Assembly: GCA_020442465.1 (NCBI GenBank)
Contig: JAGRJY010000108.1
Coordinates: 62,001 to 126,000 of the forward strand
Direction: 5' to 3'
Source of the DNA: Lysobacterales bacterium
GTDB taxonomy: Bacteria > Pseudomonadota > Gammaproteobacteria > Xanthomonadales > Xanthomonadaceae
DNA: 64,000 bases
Below the pieces are notes generated by a model, which was not told the origin of the DNA, ran no database searches, and was given only the letters and a program-made list of their open reading frames with translations. Within the stretch, counting starts at the first letter, position 1, and each line of letters starts with the position of its first letter. Positions 1 to 7,967 of this stretch are shown one piece after another. The translations under genes and the position numbers were made by a program.

Positions 1-16
1 CGATTCAGTGAATCGC

Positions 17-36
17 TGTGTGAAGATCTTCACACA
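17..36. promoter_or_regulatory. CRP/Clp-like operator palindrome
   Basis: TGTGTGAAGATCTTCACACA is a perfect 20-bp palindrome. It contains TGTGA-N6-TCACA (19-34), the consensus half-sites of the CRP family, including Clp of Xanthomonadales. No gene starts rightward from it: the first gene, at 206-1099, points toward it and ends about 170 bp away. The likely target is therefore a gene left of the window edge. The motif is seen directly; the regulator is inferred. Confidence 0.55.
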
Positions 37-205
37 TAAGCTGGCTACGAGAACTCCGCCAGCGGCTCAGGGCCACTGCCCTGCGAGTTCGGCCGCACTG
101 GACCATCGTGTCGTGCGACGCGGCAACGCACGCACGACATTTCGATCGCAGCAGGTCCGTCTGGCGCTTCGGCCAGGCCGATCGATCAGCGAGGCAACTG
201 TACTT

Positions 206-1099
206 TCAGTTGCGTTGACTGAGCGCCACCGCACCGATGATCAGGGCGCCAGCGGCTGCCATGCTGGCGGTGACCGGTTCGCCGAGAAGGCTCCAGGCCC
301 AGAACACGCCGAACAGCGGGACGAGATAGGTCACCATGACAGCGCGCGAGGCGCCGATGCGCTTGATCAGGTTGTAGAACATCACGAAGGCCAGGCCGGT
401 GCAGACCACGCCCAGCATGGCCGCGGCACCCCACGCTTTCATGCTGGGCACACTCTCCGGCCAGGTCGCCAAGGCGCCGGGCAAGGTCAGCAGCGCTGCA
501 CTCCCGAGCGTCGCCGCCGCGACGGCTGCCGGCGGCGTGCCAGTCAGATACTTTCGAACGAGGTTGGCGCCGATGCCATACAGCACGGCCGCAAGGGTTC
601 CGGCCGCGACGGCCGGACCGACTGCCGCGCCTTCGATCTTGCTGCTCGCGAGGATGGCCACGCCGAGAAAGCCGACCAACAATGCAGCTGCCCGCCTACT
701 GCCAATCTTCTCGCCGAAGAACAGCGCGGCAATGACCGCGGTGAACAGCACGACCATGGCGTTGCAGATCGCGCCAATGCCCGCCGGCGCCACGCGCGCG
801 GCCCAGGCGAACAGGGCAAAGGGCAACGCAGAATTGATCGCTCCGATCAGGGCGAGAATCGGCCAGCGCCTGGCCGGGAACAGCGCGCGATCGGCCCACA
901 GGAACGGCAACAGAATCATCGCTCCCGCGGCCAGACGCATCTCCACCAGCGGCACCGCGCCGAATTCGGGGGCGGCGATGCGCATCAGCATGAACGATGC
1001 CCCCCAGATCGCACCGAGAATGGTCAGCTCGGTGGGCGTCCGCCAATCGCGCGCCTGCGGGGTCGGCAGGCAGTCGACGGTGGCTTGGGGCTGGTTCAT
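206..1099 (-). CDS. DMT/EamA-family exporter
   Basis: Inner-membrane drug/metabolite transporter, 297 aa, with about ten hydrophobic segments arranged as two EamA repeats. The first repeat begins near residue 24 (LGAIWGASFMLMRIAAP) and the second near residue 150. Substrate cannot be told; relatives export amino acids, nucleosides or drugs. I chose the ATG at 1099 (MNQPQATV), because the upstream in-frame extension to 1207 would overlap the divergent promoter region and is not membrane-like. It is divergent from the LysR gene at 1215 across a 115-bp gap with a dyad, so that regulator probably controls it. About 200 bp beyond its stop hold only the operator-like palindrome at 17-36. Confidence 0.85.
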   Translation of the reverse strand: MNQPQATVDCLPTPQARDWRTPTELTILGAIWGASFMLMRIAAPEFGAVPLVEMRLAAGAMILLPFLWADRALFPARRWPILALIGAINSALPFALFAWAARVAPAGIGAICNAMVVLFTAVIAALFFGEKIGSRRAAALLVGFLGVAILASSKIEGAAVGPAVAAGTLAAVLYGIGANLVRKYLTGTPPAAVAAATLGSAALLTLPGALATWPESVPSMKAWGAAAMLGVVCTGLAFVMFYNLIKRIGASRAVMVTYLVPLFGVFWAWSLLGEPVTASMAAAGALIIGAVALSQRN

Positions 1100-1176
1100 G
1101 ACAAGGGCCTGATTTGCGGATGCAGGCATTCTCCGCTTGTGCCCAGCGATCACAAGCGCGTACTTTTGAAGCCAGA

Positions 1177-1193
1177 CACAAATTTCGTTTGTG
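1177..1193. promoter_or_regulatory. Dyad in LysR/exporter divergent promoter
   Basis: CACAAA-N5-TTTGTG is a perfect 6-bp inverted repeat centred 30 bp upstream of the LysR start and between the two divergent genes. It sits where a LysR-type protein would bind to control itself and the exporter. The dyad is seen directly; the function is inferred from position. Confidence 0.5.
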
Positions 1194-1214
1194 GCATAAG
1201 GGAGCATTCAGCGA

Positions 1215-2144
1215 ATGAGTCTGCGCACCGACTGGCTGGTCCCGCTGGGCGCCTTCGAGGCGGCCGCCCGGCATCAGAACTTCGCTCGCGCCGCCGAACA
1301 GCTGCATCTCACTGCCAGCGCGGTGAGTCATCACGTTCGCCGCCTCGAGGCGCGACTCGGCGTGGTGCTGTTTCAGCGCCACGCGCGAGGGGTCACCCTG
1401 ACCGCGGAGGGGCGGCGCCTCGCCGACGCCACCAGCAGCGCGTTCGCCGACGTCGAGGGCACACTGCAAACCTTGCGCGGCCGCGCCGATCAGGCCGAAA
1501 CGCTGCGCATCACCACCCTGCACTCGCTGGCCAACGCCTGGCTGGTGCCGCGGCTGGGGCGATTCGCCTCGCGCCACCCGCATATCCGCATCAGCCTGGA
1601 AACCGAGGCGGTACTGACCCGGTTCGACGAGGGCGGGCCCGACCTCGGCATTCGCCACGGCGCAGGACAGTGGCCGGGCCTGCACGCACGCTACCTGATG
1701 CCGGATCGACTGTTTCCGGTGACCAGCCCGGCGCTGGCCAAGAGCGCGAAGGTTCGAACGGCCGAAGACGTGGCGCGGCTGCCGCTGATCGCCGACCTGT
1801 CGCGACAAGGCTGGCCGGACTGGATGCGTGCCGCCGGCCTTGGCGGCATGAGCGTGCAGGAGCACTTCACCATGAGCGACAGCACCGACGCCCTGCGTGC
1901 CGCCGCATCGGGGCTCGGCGCCGCGCTGGCCCGCGAACGCATCACCCTGCCCTGGCTCGCGCGCGGAGACCTGATCCAGCTGCCCGGTCCGGTGCTGCCG
2001 GCCCGCTGGAGCTACTACATCATCTATCCCGACCATCGCCCGCTTTCTGCACCGGCGCAGCGGTTCGCCGACTGGCTGCAGGAGGAAGTGGCTGCCGAGT
2101 CCGCGCGTGAGCGCGCCGATCCGGTGCGACCGGCGGACACTTGA
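1215..2144 (+). CDS. LysR-family regulator, GcvA-like
   Basis: Transcription factor of 309 aa. The N-terminal winged helix-turn-helix (about residues 6-65) has the family pattern AFEAAARHQNFARAAEQL followed by SAVSHHVRRLE. The rest (about 90-300) is the periplasmic-binding-fold effector domain, with the LPLI and FTMSDSTDALRAAASGLG segments seen in GcvA-type members. It is divergent from the EamA exporter, the usual arrangement for a regulator and its target. The downstream gene is convergent, so it is probably monocistronic. Effector unknown. Confidence 0.88.
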   Translation: MSLRTDWLVPLGAFEAAARHQNFARAAEQLHLTASAVSHHVRRLEARLGVVLFQRHARGVTLTAEGRRLADATSSAFADVEGTLQTLRGRADQAETLRITTLHSLANAWLVPRLGRFASRHPHIRISLETEAVLTRFDEGGPDLGIRHGAGQWPGLHARYLMPDRLFPVTSPALAKSAKVRTAEDVARLPLIADLSRQGWPDWMRAAGLGGMSVQEHFTMSDSTDALRAAASGLGAALARERITLPWLARGDLIQLPGPVLPARWSYYIIYPDHRPLSAPAQRFADWLQEEVAAESARERADPVRPADT

Positions 2145-2215
2145 TCCGGTTCCGGGATCCGGCATCGGGCGGGGACGCACGAACCGGTTCGGGTTCGCAC
2201 GGATCACGCAGCGAA

Positions 2216-4444
2216 TCAGGGACGCAACAGGGATCCGAAACTCAGGTGGACCGAGCGCTCGCCTTCGTCGTCGAGCCCGTAGCCGAACAGGATCGGTCCG
2301 AGCGGTGATTCGAGACCGACGAAGAGCGACAGTACGTCGATGCGGTCGTGCCAGAAGTCTTCGCGATCGAGCCAGACGTTGCCCGACTCGATGCTGCCGC
2401 CGACGTAGGCCGGCACCGAGAACAACCGGCTCATGTCGCCGAAACGGCGATAGTAGATGCCGCGCACCAGGGCGGTGTTCTCGCCGATCAGCGAGCGCTC
2501 GCCGCGCGAGGAGAGATTGCCGAGGCCGCCGAGCGCGGGCACCGAACTCAGCGATCCGGGTTCGCCCCAGCTCAGCGCCGCCTGCGCACCCAGCAGGAAG
2601 TTGTGCCGGCCGCGCGACCACGCCAGGTCGGCACGCAGGTCGAGAAATTCGCCGTCGTCGTCGGAACCGAGAGCGGTGCGGTAAACGTCGTAGCGCAGCC
2701 GATGACGTTGACCACGGGTCGGAAATGCCGCGCTGTCGAGCGAGTCGTACAACCACTCCGCCGAAACGGCGCCGAACGAGCTGGAGATGGACGCAGGCAG
2801 CGAGATATCGCCGACCTGGCGGCTGCCGTGCAGGCGGCCGCGCAGCACGGCCAGTTCCCACTGCGCCAGTTTGCCCACGGCTCTTCCGATGCCGACGCGG
2901 GCCGCCGACTCCTCGATGCGGTACTCGGCCAGGTTGAATCCACCGACGAAGATGGGTTGCTCGAACGCCTCGTAGTACAGGGCGGGTTCGACGAACCAGT
3001 TGCCGGACCGTCCCCACGGCTGATGGAGCTCGGTGCGCAGGCCCGCCACGCGGCCGATCTCGGCGCGCGTGCGCCATTCCCCGCCGCGCTCGTTGAATCC
3101 GGTGACAGTGCCTTCGACCGCGAGCAGGTAGTTGTTGCCGCCCTGGAAGTCATCGTCGAGCTGCAGGCCGAAGGTGACGAAGTTTGGCCCCCACCCCTTG
3201 TCGACCGGCAACACCTCGATGCCGGTCTTGCCATCGGTCTCGGTGAAGCGCCAGGAAATGCGCTCGTAGTTGCCCTGTCCGTAGGCCCGCCCGACGTCTG
3301 CCTCGAGCAATGTGGTGTCGAGCACGTTTCCGGCCACGGCATCGAAGCGGTCGGCCACGTACTGCCGCGTGCGGCTGCGCCCTCCCACGACATTGACGTA
3401 ATCCACCAGGGGCGCATCGAAACGCAGCTTGAGGCGTGCCGACTTGAACGCGGCGAATTCGGCTTCCTCCACGGCCAGCCCGCGGATGGCATCGAGATGC
3501 GCCGACGTGGCCTCTTCGCCGAGCGGAATGGCCTCGACAGCGCGATCGAAGTCGGCACTGCCAATGTCACCGAGCTGAGGTCGAATCGAGATGTCGCCCG
3601 GCTGCATCGCAGCCAGCACCTGCTCGGTGCGCTGCATCATCAGCATCGTGAGCATCTGCATACTGATGGCGAACGGCGAACCGAGCTCGCTCTCTTCCAA
3701 CAGGGGCGCGCCGACGTCGACCACGATCACCCGGTCGGCGCCCATGCCCCGGACAACATCGACGGGCACGTTGTTGTACAGCCCGCCATCCACCATCAGC
3801 CGTCCGTTCACGCGAATCGGCGCGAAGGCCCCGGGCACCGACATGCTCGCCCGCACCGCGAGGGCCAGGTCGCCCTGATCGAACACCACGCCCTCGCCCT
3901 TGCCGATGTCGGTACCGACGCAGCGGAACGGCGTCGGCAAGTCGTCGAAGTGTTCGACCTTCCATGCCGGCAGCAGCAGGCGTCGCAGCAGCAGGTCGAG
4001 CTTCTGGCCCTGCACCAGGCCGCGCGGCAGAAGCAGCCGGCCGTTGCGCAGGCCGAGCTTGAAGTCGACGAGATAGCGGAAGTCGGCCTCCTTGCGCCGC
4101 ATCGGCATCGAGGGGCGATCCGGATCGTCGTCGAGCACGTCTTTCCAGTTGACCGACTTCAGCACGCCTTCGATTTCGTCGGGCGTGTAGCCGACCGCAT
4201 ACAGGCTGCCGACGATGGCGCCCATGCTGGTGCCGGCGATCGCACAGATCGGCACCCGCTCGCGCTCGAGCACCCGCAGCACGCCGATGTGCGCCGCCCC
4301 ACGCGCCCCGCCCCCGCCGAGGACGAGCCCGACGCAGGAAGGCCGAACGGACGCACCCGATGGATCGGTCTGTTGTGCCTGTGCGGGCGCCCACTGCAGC
4401 GCGAGCAGTGACGTCCAGGCAAGGATCAGCCATCCCAGTCGCAT
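2216..4444 (-). CDS. Patatin-like type Vd autotransporter (PlpD-like)
   Basis: Secreted phospholipase of 742 aa. A signal peptide ends near AQAQ (residues 1-24). The patatin domain (about 37-300) shows the oxyanion loop LGGGGARG, the nucleophile elbow GTSMG with Ser73, and the DGG motif with Asp219, so the Ser-Asp dyad is intact. A POTRA-like segment (about 310-400) leads to a C-terminal 16-stranded-barrel-type surface-antigen region (about 410-742). This order and length match PlpD of Pseudomonas aeruginosa (728 aa), the prototype in which the lipase is displayed or released through its own barrel. The ATG at 4444 directly precedes the signal peptide; longer in-frame starts add no secretion signal. 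It is convergent with the LysR gene and stands alone. The lipid target is not visible. Confidence 0.9.
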   Translation of the reverse strand: MRLGWLILAWTSLLALQWAPAQAQQTDPSGASVRPSCVGLVLGGGGARGAAHIGVLRVLERERVPICAIAGTSMGAIVGSLYAVGYTPDEIEGVLKSVNWKDVLDDDPDRPSMPMRRKEADFRYLVDFKLGLRNGRLLLPRGLVQGQKLDLLLRRLLLPAWKVEHFDDLPTPFRCVGTDIGKGEGVVFDQGDLALAVRASMSVPGAFAPIRVNGRLMVDGGLYNNVPVDVVRGMGADRVIVVDVGAPLLEESELGSPFAISMQMLTMLMMQRTEQVLAAMQPGDISIRPQLGDIGSADFDRAVEAIPLGEEATSAHLDAIRGLAVEEAEFAAFKSARLKLRFDAPLVDYVNVVGGRSRTRQYVADRFDAVAGNVLDTTLLEADVGRAYGQGNYERISWRFTETDGKTGIEVLPVDKGWGPNFVTFGLQLDDDFQGGNNYLLAVEGTVTGFNERGGEWRTRAEIGRVAGLRTELHQPWGRSGNWFVEPALYYEAFEQPIFVGGFNLAEYRIEESAARVGIGRAVGKLAQWELAVLRGRLHGSRQVGDISLPASISSSFGAVSAEWLYDSLDSAAFPTRGQRHRLRYDVYRTALGSDDDGEFLDLRADLAWSRGRHNFLLGAQAALSWGEPGSLSSVPALGGLGNLSSRGERSLIGENTALVRGIYYRRFGDMSRLFSVPAYVGGSIESGNVWLDREDFWHDRIDVLSLFVGLESPLGPILFGYGLDDEGERSVHLSFGSLLRP

Positions 4445-4586
4445 GCTTGCCCCGTTCGGCTCTGTGCTTCGTCGCAGCATGCCAAATCCACGCTTCGCAT
4501 GACAGCTGCGGGGGCGTTCGGACTTCACACCTACCTGCACTGTTCGGCGTATGCTGCTTGCCCGTGTCCACTCGGCGAGGTGTGTC

Positions 4587-5258
4587 ATGCGCATGGCGAT
4601 GTCGGTGGCAACTCTGGGATTGCTTGCAGGCCTTGGCGGCTGGGCGCCTCCGGCGCACGCCGACTACCGGGTCACCTGCGCGAGTGACAACAACCAGTAC
4701 ACGCGCTGCAGGCTCGATGAACCCGGCTTCGTCACCCTGCGCCGGCAGCTGTCGAAGACGCCGTGCGCCCAGGGCCGCAGCTGGGACTGGGATCGACGCG
4801 AGGTCTGGGTCGACGACGGTTGTCGCGCCGAGTTCGAGGTGTCGACCAGTTCGCACGGCAAGGGCCACTCCGACGGCGACGCCGCGAAGGTGGCTGCGGG
4901 CGTGATCGTCGGCGCCGCCATCCTCGGCGCGTTGGCGCACAACAAGGACCACCGCGACGACGACAAGTACCGGGACGACAACTACCACGGTGGCCGCCAC
5001 ACCTCGTACGTGCCCGGCTGGATGGTCGGCACATTCCGCGGCTACAACCCGATGTACGGCGCCGACGTCGAGATGACGATCGCCGACGACGGGCGCGTCA
5101 CCGCCTTCGCCGATGGCACCCGCCTGTCGGGCTACATCAATGACGACCGGCTGCACGTCGGGCCGGCGATGTTCGACATCGACCAGATTCGCGGCGGGTT
5201 CGTGACCTCACAGGTGGGTGAGCGGCACAACGAAGTGCGCTACCAGCGCGTGCGCTGA
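4587..5258 (+). CDS. Secreted DUF3011-domain protein
   Basis: Exported protein of 223 aa with a signal peptide ending at AHA (about residue 23). The mature N-terminus matches DUF3011: a paired-Cys module with YRVTCASDNNQYTRC, a QLSKTPC step and WVDDGCRAEF. A hydrophobic Ala/Gly segment (about 108-125, AAGVIVGAAILGAL) follows, then a charged His/Asp-rich stretch and a C-terminal region of about 80 aa of unknown role. ATG 4587 gives the best signal peptide; ATG 4593 is also possible. Divergent from the patatin gene. The molecular function of DUF3011 is not known. Confidence 0.82.
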   Translation: MRMAMSVATLGLLAGLGGWAPPAHADYRVTCASDNNQYTRCRLDEPGFVTLRRQLSKTPCAQGRSWDWDRREVWVDDGCRAEFEVSTSSHGKGHSDGDAAKVAAGVIVGAAILGALAHNKDHRDDDKYRDDNYHGGRHTSYVPGWMVGTFRGYNPMYGADVEMTIADDGRVTAFADGTRLSGYINDDRLHVGPAMFDIDQIRGGFVTSQVGERHNEVRYQRVR

Positions 5259-5280
5259 CTGAACAATCCTGGCTTACTTG

Positions 5281-5309
5281 TTGATTTCGCTTGCGGATTC
5301 GGATATCGT
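5281..5309 (+). promoter_or_regulatory. Candidate sigma-70 promoter for rpmJ
   Basis: TTGATT at 5281-5286 and TATCGT at 5304-5309 are separated by 17 bp, ahead of the rpmJ ATG at 5344. The match is moderate (the -10 agrees at 4 of 6 positions). Confidence 0.4.
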
Positions 5310-5343
5310 TCGCGGTTTCGTCGCCCCCAATCGAGTCATCGCC

Positions 5344-5469
5344 ATGAAGGTCCTGTCTTCTCTCAAGTCCGCCAAGTCCCGCCATCGCGACTGCAAGGTC
5401 GTGCGTCGTCGCGGCAAGGTGTTCGTGATCTGCAAGAGCAACCCGCGCTTCAAGGCGCGCCAGCGCTGA
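5344..5469 (+). CDS. rpmJ: 50S ribosomal protein L36
   Basis: Ribosomal protein bL36 of 41 aa, beginning [17 protein letters not shown] and ending NPRFKARQR, the form found in Xanthomonadales. Only two of the four zinc ligands of the classical CXXC-X12-C-X5-H form remain (Cys17 and Cys30), so this is the zinc-independent type, which in many bacteria is the Zur-controlled paralogue. It is not in a ribosomal operon here. It is a single gene with its own likely promoter and a strong terminator 50 bp after the stop. Confidence 0.95.
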   Translation: MKVLSSLKSAKSRHRDCKVVRRRGKVFVICKSNPRFKARQR

Positions 5470-5518
5470 GCAGATTGCCTCGTTTCCTGCCGGGCAGCTG
5501 CCCGCGCAGGTGCGACTG

Positions 5519-5545
5519 AAACGGCCGCTTTCGCGGCCGTTTTCC
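5519..5545 (+). terminator. Rho-independent terminator of rpmJ
   Basis: A perfect 10-bp stem (AAACGGCCGC, loop TTTC, GCGGCCGTTT) is followed by TTTCC. It lies 50 bp after the rpmJ stop codon. Confidence 0.85.
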
Positions 5546-5717
5546 GTTCTGGCCCGGGCAAGGCCGGAGTCGGCACTAGGTTGCCAGGCGCGCGGCTGCA
5601 CATTAAGGACAGAGTGAGCAGGCGCGGCCGCTTCGCGTCATACTTCGCAACCGGTCGTTTCGCTCGCCCCGCCCCAGCCACCCGATCCAGGGCGCACCAC
5701 CTCTCAGGAGTTCTGCC

Positions 5718-6050
5718 ATGCGATTGCTGATTCTTGCGCTGACACTGCCGCTGATCCTTTCGGTCGCCGGACCGGCTCAGGCCGAAGTGCTGCTGATCGA
5801 GCGCACCGAAGCGGCCCACCACGCCGACCTGCCGCAGCGCGGCATGCTGATGAACCAGGTGACCTCGCGCTACGGCGTGCCGACGCGCAAGCACGCCACC
5901 GTCGGTGGCGGCAGCGCGCAGCAGCCGCCGATCACCCGCTGGGACTATCCCGCCTTCTCGGTCTATTTCGAGAATGACCATGTCGTCAGCGCCGTGCTGA
6001 ATCGGGCCGGCGCGCTGGAGAAAGGCCCCAAGCCTGCGCAGTCGCAATGA
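5718..6050 (+). CDS. Small secreted protein of unknown function
   Basis: 110 aa with a clear signal peptide (residues 1-22, ending GPAQA). The mature part carries LPQRGMLMNQVTSRYGVP and a WDYPAFSVYFENDHVV segment. This resembles small periplasmic proteins with an SmpA/BamE-like strand-helix pattern that are widespread in Xanthomonadales, but no function is established. A good ribosome site (CAGGAG, 5704-5709) precedes the ATG. Its stop overlaps the aguA start by 4 bp (ATGA), so it is probably cotranscribed and coupled with the agmatine genes. Between 5546 and 5717 I see no further gene. Confidence 0.75.
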   Translation: MRLLILALTLPLILSVAGPAQAEVLLIERTEAAHHADLPQRGMLMNQVTSRYGVPTRKHATVGGGSAQQPPITRWDYPAFSVYFENDHVVSAVLNRAGALEKGPKPAQSQ

Positions 6051-7087
6051 CCGAAGGCGGGTTTCGACTCCCCGCCGAGTGGTCTCCGCAGTCTGGCGTT
6101 CTGATCGCGTGGCCCCACGAGGAGACTGACTGGGGCCCGCGTCTGGCCGACGTGGAACAGACCTATGTGGCCTTGGCGCGTGCGATCGCCGCACGCCAGC
6201 GCCTCGCCATCTGCGTGGCCAACGACGCGCTGCGTCTGCATGCTTCGGGCCTGCTGGCGGCCGCCGGCTGCAGCATGGATCGGGTCGAGTTCGTCGAGGT
6301 GGACTACGACGACACCTGGCTGCGCGACACAGGCCCGATCTCGCTGCGCGGCGCCGGCGGGTGGCGCCTGCTGGATTTGCATTTCACCGGCTGGGGCGGC
6401 AAGTTCGGCGCCAGCCGCGACGATCGCATCGTCCAGCGCTGCGTCGAAGCGGGGCTGTTCTCGGCGGCTTGCACGCACCAGCGCGAAGACTTCGCCCTGG
6501 AAGGCGGCGCCATCGAGAGCGACGGCGCCGGCACCCTGATGTCGACCTGGGCCTGTCTGCAGCAGCGCCATCCCGACGTCTCCCGCGAATCGCTCCGCCA
6601 GCGCATGGCCGAGCTGTTCGGGTCGACACGGGTCGAGGTGCTCGAGCACGGCTATCTGCAGGGCGACGATACCGACGCGCACATCGACACCCTGGCCCGC
6701 TTCGCGCCGGACGGCGTCATCGTGCACCAGGCCTGCGACGACCCGGCGGACGTGCATTTCGAGCCCCTGCAGCGCATGGCGGAGGAACTCGCGGCCCTGC
6801 GCTCGGCGCAGGACTCGCCCTACCGGCTGATGCCCCTGCCCTGGCCCCGGCCGGTACTGGACGATGGGCGGAGATTGGCGGCGAGCTATGCCAACTATCT
6901 CATCATCAATGGTGCGGTGCTGATGCCGGCCTACGGCGATCCTGCCGATGAGCGTGCGGCGGCGGTGCTGGCGGCGGCCCACCCGGGCCGAGAGATCGTG
7001 CCGGTGCCTTGTCGGTCACTGATCTGGCAGAACGGCAGTCTGCACTGCATCACCATGCAATTGCCCGAAGGTGTGCTCCATGGCTGA
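6047..7087 (+). CDS. aguA: Agmatine deiminase
   Basis: Cytoplasmic hydrolase, 346 aa, converting agmatine to N-carbamoylputrescine plus ammonia. Family landmarks in order: SGVLIAWPHEETDWG near the N-terminus, VDYDDTWLRDTGP (substrate Asp residues), FALEGGAIESDG, GDDTDAHIDTLARF with the catalytic His, and the C-terminal SLHCIT with catalytic Cys334. Length and motifs are standard for the family. It overlaps the upstream secreted-protein gene by 4 bp and aguB by 8 bp, so the two steps to putrescine are translated together. Confidence 0.95.
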   Translation: MTEGGFRLPAEWSPQSGVLIAWPHEETDWGPRLADVEQTYVALARAIAARQRLAICVANDALRLHASGLLAAAGCSMDRVEFVEVDYDDTWLRDTGPISLRGAGGWRLLDLHFTGWGGKFGASRDDRIVQRCVEAGLFSAACTHQREDFALEGGAIESDGAGTLMSTWACLQQRHPDVSRESLRQRMAELFGSTRVEVLEHGYLQGDDTDAHIDTLARFAPDGVIVHQACDDPADVHFEPLQRMAEELAALRSAQDSPYRLMPLPWPRPVLDDGRRLAASYANYLIINGAVLMPAYGDPADERAAAVLAAAHPGREIVPVPCRSLIWQNGSLHCITMQLPEGVLHG

Positions 7088-7967
7088 ACGAAACCTCCGC
7101 GTCGCCCTGATCCAGGAAACCAACCAGGGATCGGTCGACGCCAACCTGTCGCGCATCGAGCAGCGCGTGGCCGAAGCCGCCGCGGCCGGTGCGCGCCTGG
7201 TGCTGCTGCAGGAGCTGCACAACGGCCCGTACTTCTGCCAGCACGAGTCGGTGGATGAATTCGATCGTGCCGAGCCGATTCCCGGGCCGTCGACCGAACG
7301 CCTGGGCGCGCTGGCGGCGCGACACGGCGTGGTGCTGGTGGCGTCGCTGTTCGAGCGCCGTGCGGCGGGGCTGTATCACAACACGGCCGTGGTCTTCGAG
7401 ACGGACGGGCGCATGCTCGGCCGTTACCGCAAGATGCACATTCCCGACGATCCGGGATTTCTGGAGAAGTTCTATTTCACCCCGGGTGACCTCGGCTTCG
7501 AGCCGATCGACACCTCGGTCGGCCGGCTGGGCGTGCTGGTGTGCTGGGACCAGTGGTACCCCGAGGGCGCGCGGCTGATGGCGCTGGCCGGCGCCGAGCT
7601 GCTGCTGTATCCCACCGCGATTGGCTGGGACCCTGCCGATACCGACGACGAGAAAGCACGTCAGCGCCAGGCTTGGGTGCTCAGCCAGCGCGGGCACGCG
7701 GTGGCCAACGGATTGCCGGTACTCAGCTGCAACCGCACCGGCTTCGAGGCGGCGCCGGATGTCGGGCGCGGCATCCAGTTCTGGGGCACCAGCTTCGTCG
7801 CCGGGCCGCAGGGTGAATTGCTTGCCGAGGCTTCCACCGACCAGGCCGAAGTGCTCATCGCCGATGTCGATCTCGCGCGCAGCGAATCGGTGCGGCGGAT
7901 CTGGCCATTCCTGCGCGACCGCCGCATCGATGCGTATGCCGACTTGCTGAAGCGCTACCGTGACTGA
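7080..7967 (+). CDS. aguB: N-carbamoylputrescine amidase
   Basis: Nitrilase-superfamily amidase of 295 aa that hydrolyses N-carbamoylputrescine to putrescine, CO2 and ammonia. The Glu-Lys-Cys triad is visible: Glu45 in LLQELHNGPYF, Lys118 in RYRKMHIPDDPGF, Cys155 in LVCWDQWYPE. The PYFCQ segment is characteristic of this branch. I chose ATG 7080 (MAERNLRV) over the 7071 codon because it gives the conserved N-terminus. It overlaps aguA by 8 bp and the TraB-family gene by 8 bp. Confidence 0.95.
   Translation: MAERNLRVALIQETNQGSVDANLSRIEQRVAEAAAAGARLVLLQELHNGPYFCQHESVDEFDRAEPIPGPSTERLGALAARHGVVLVASLFERRAAGLYHNTAVVFETDGRMLGRYRKMHIPDDPGFLEKFYFTPGDLGFEPIDTSVGRLGVLVCWDQWYPEGARLMALAGAELLLYPTAIGWDPADTDDEKARQRQAWVLSQRGHAVANGLPVLSCNRTGFEAAPDVGRGIQFWGTSFVAGPQGELLAEASTDQAEVLIADVDLARSESVRRIWPFLRDRRIDAYADLLKRYRD

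Noticed and set aside
8-2110. A 700-codon open frame on the plus strand across the exporter and LysR genes.
   Set aside because: Arg/Gly/Pro-rich shadow translation with no family match; it runs antisense to the exporter and out of frame with the LysR gene.
696-3077. A 793-codon minus-strand frame spanning the exporter, LysR and patatin genes.
   Set aside because: It crosses genes of both strands out of frame and shows no domain.
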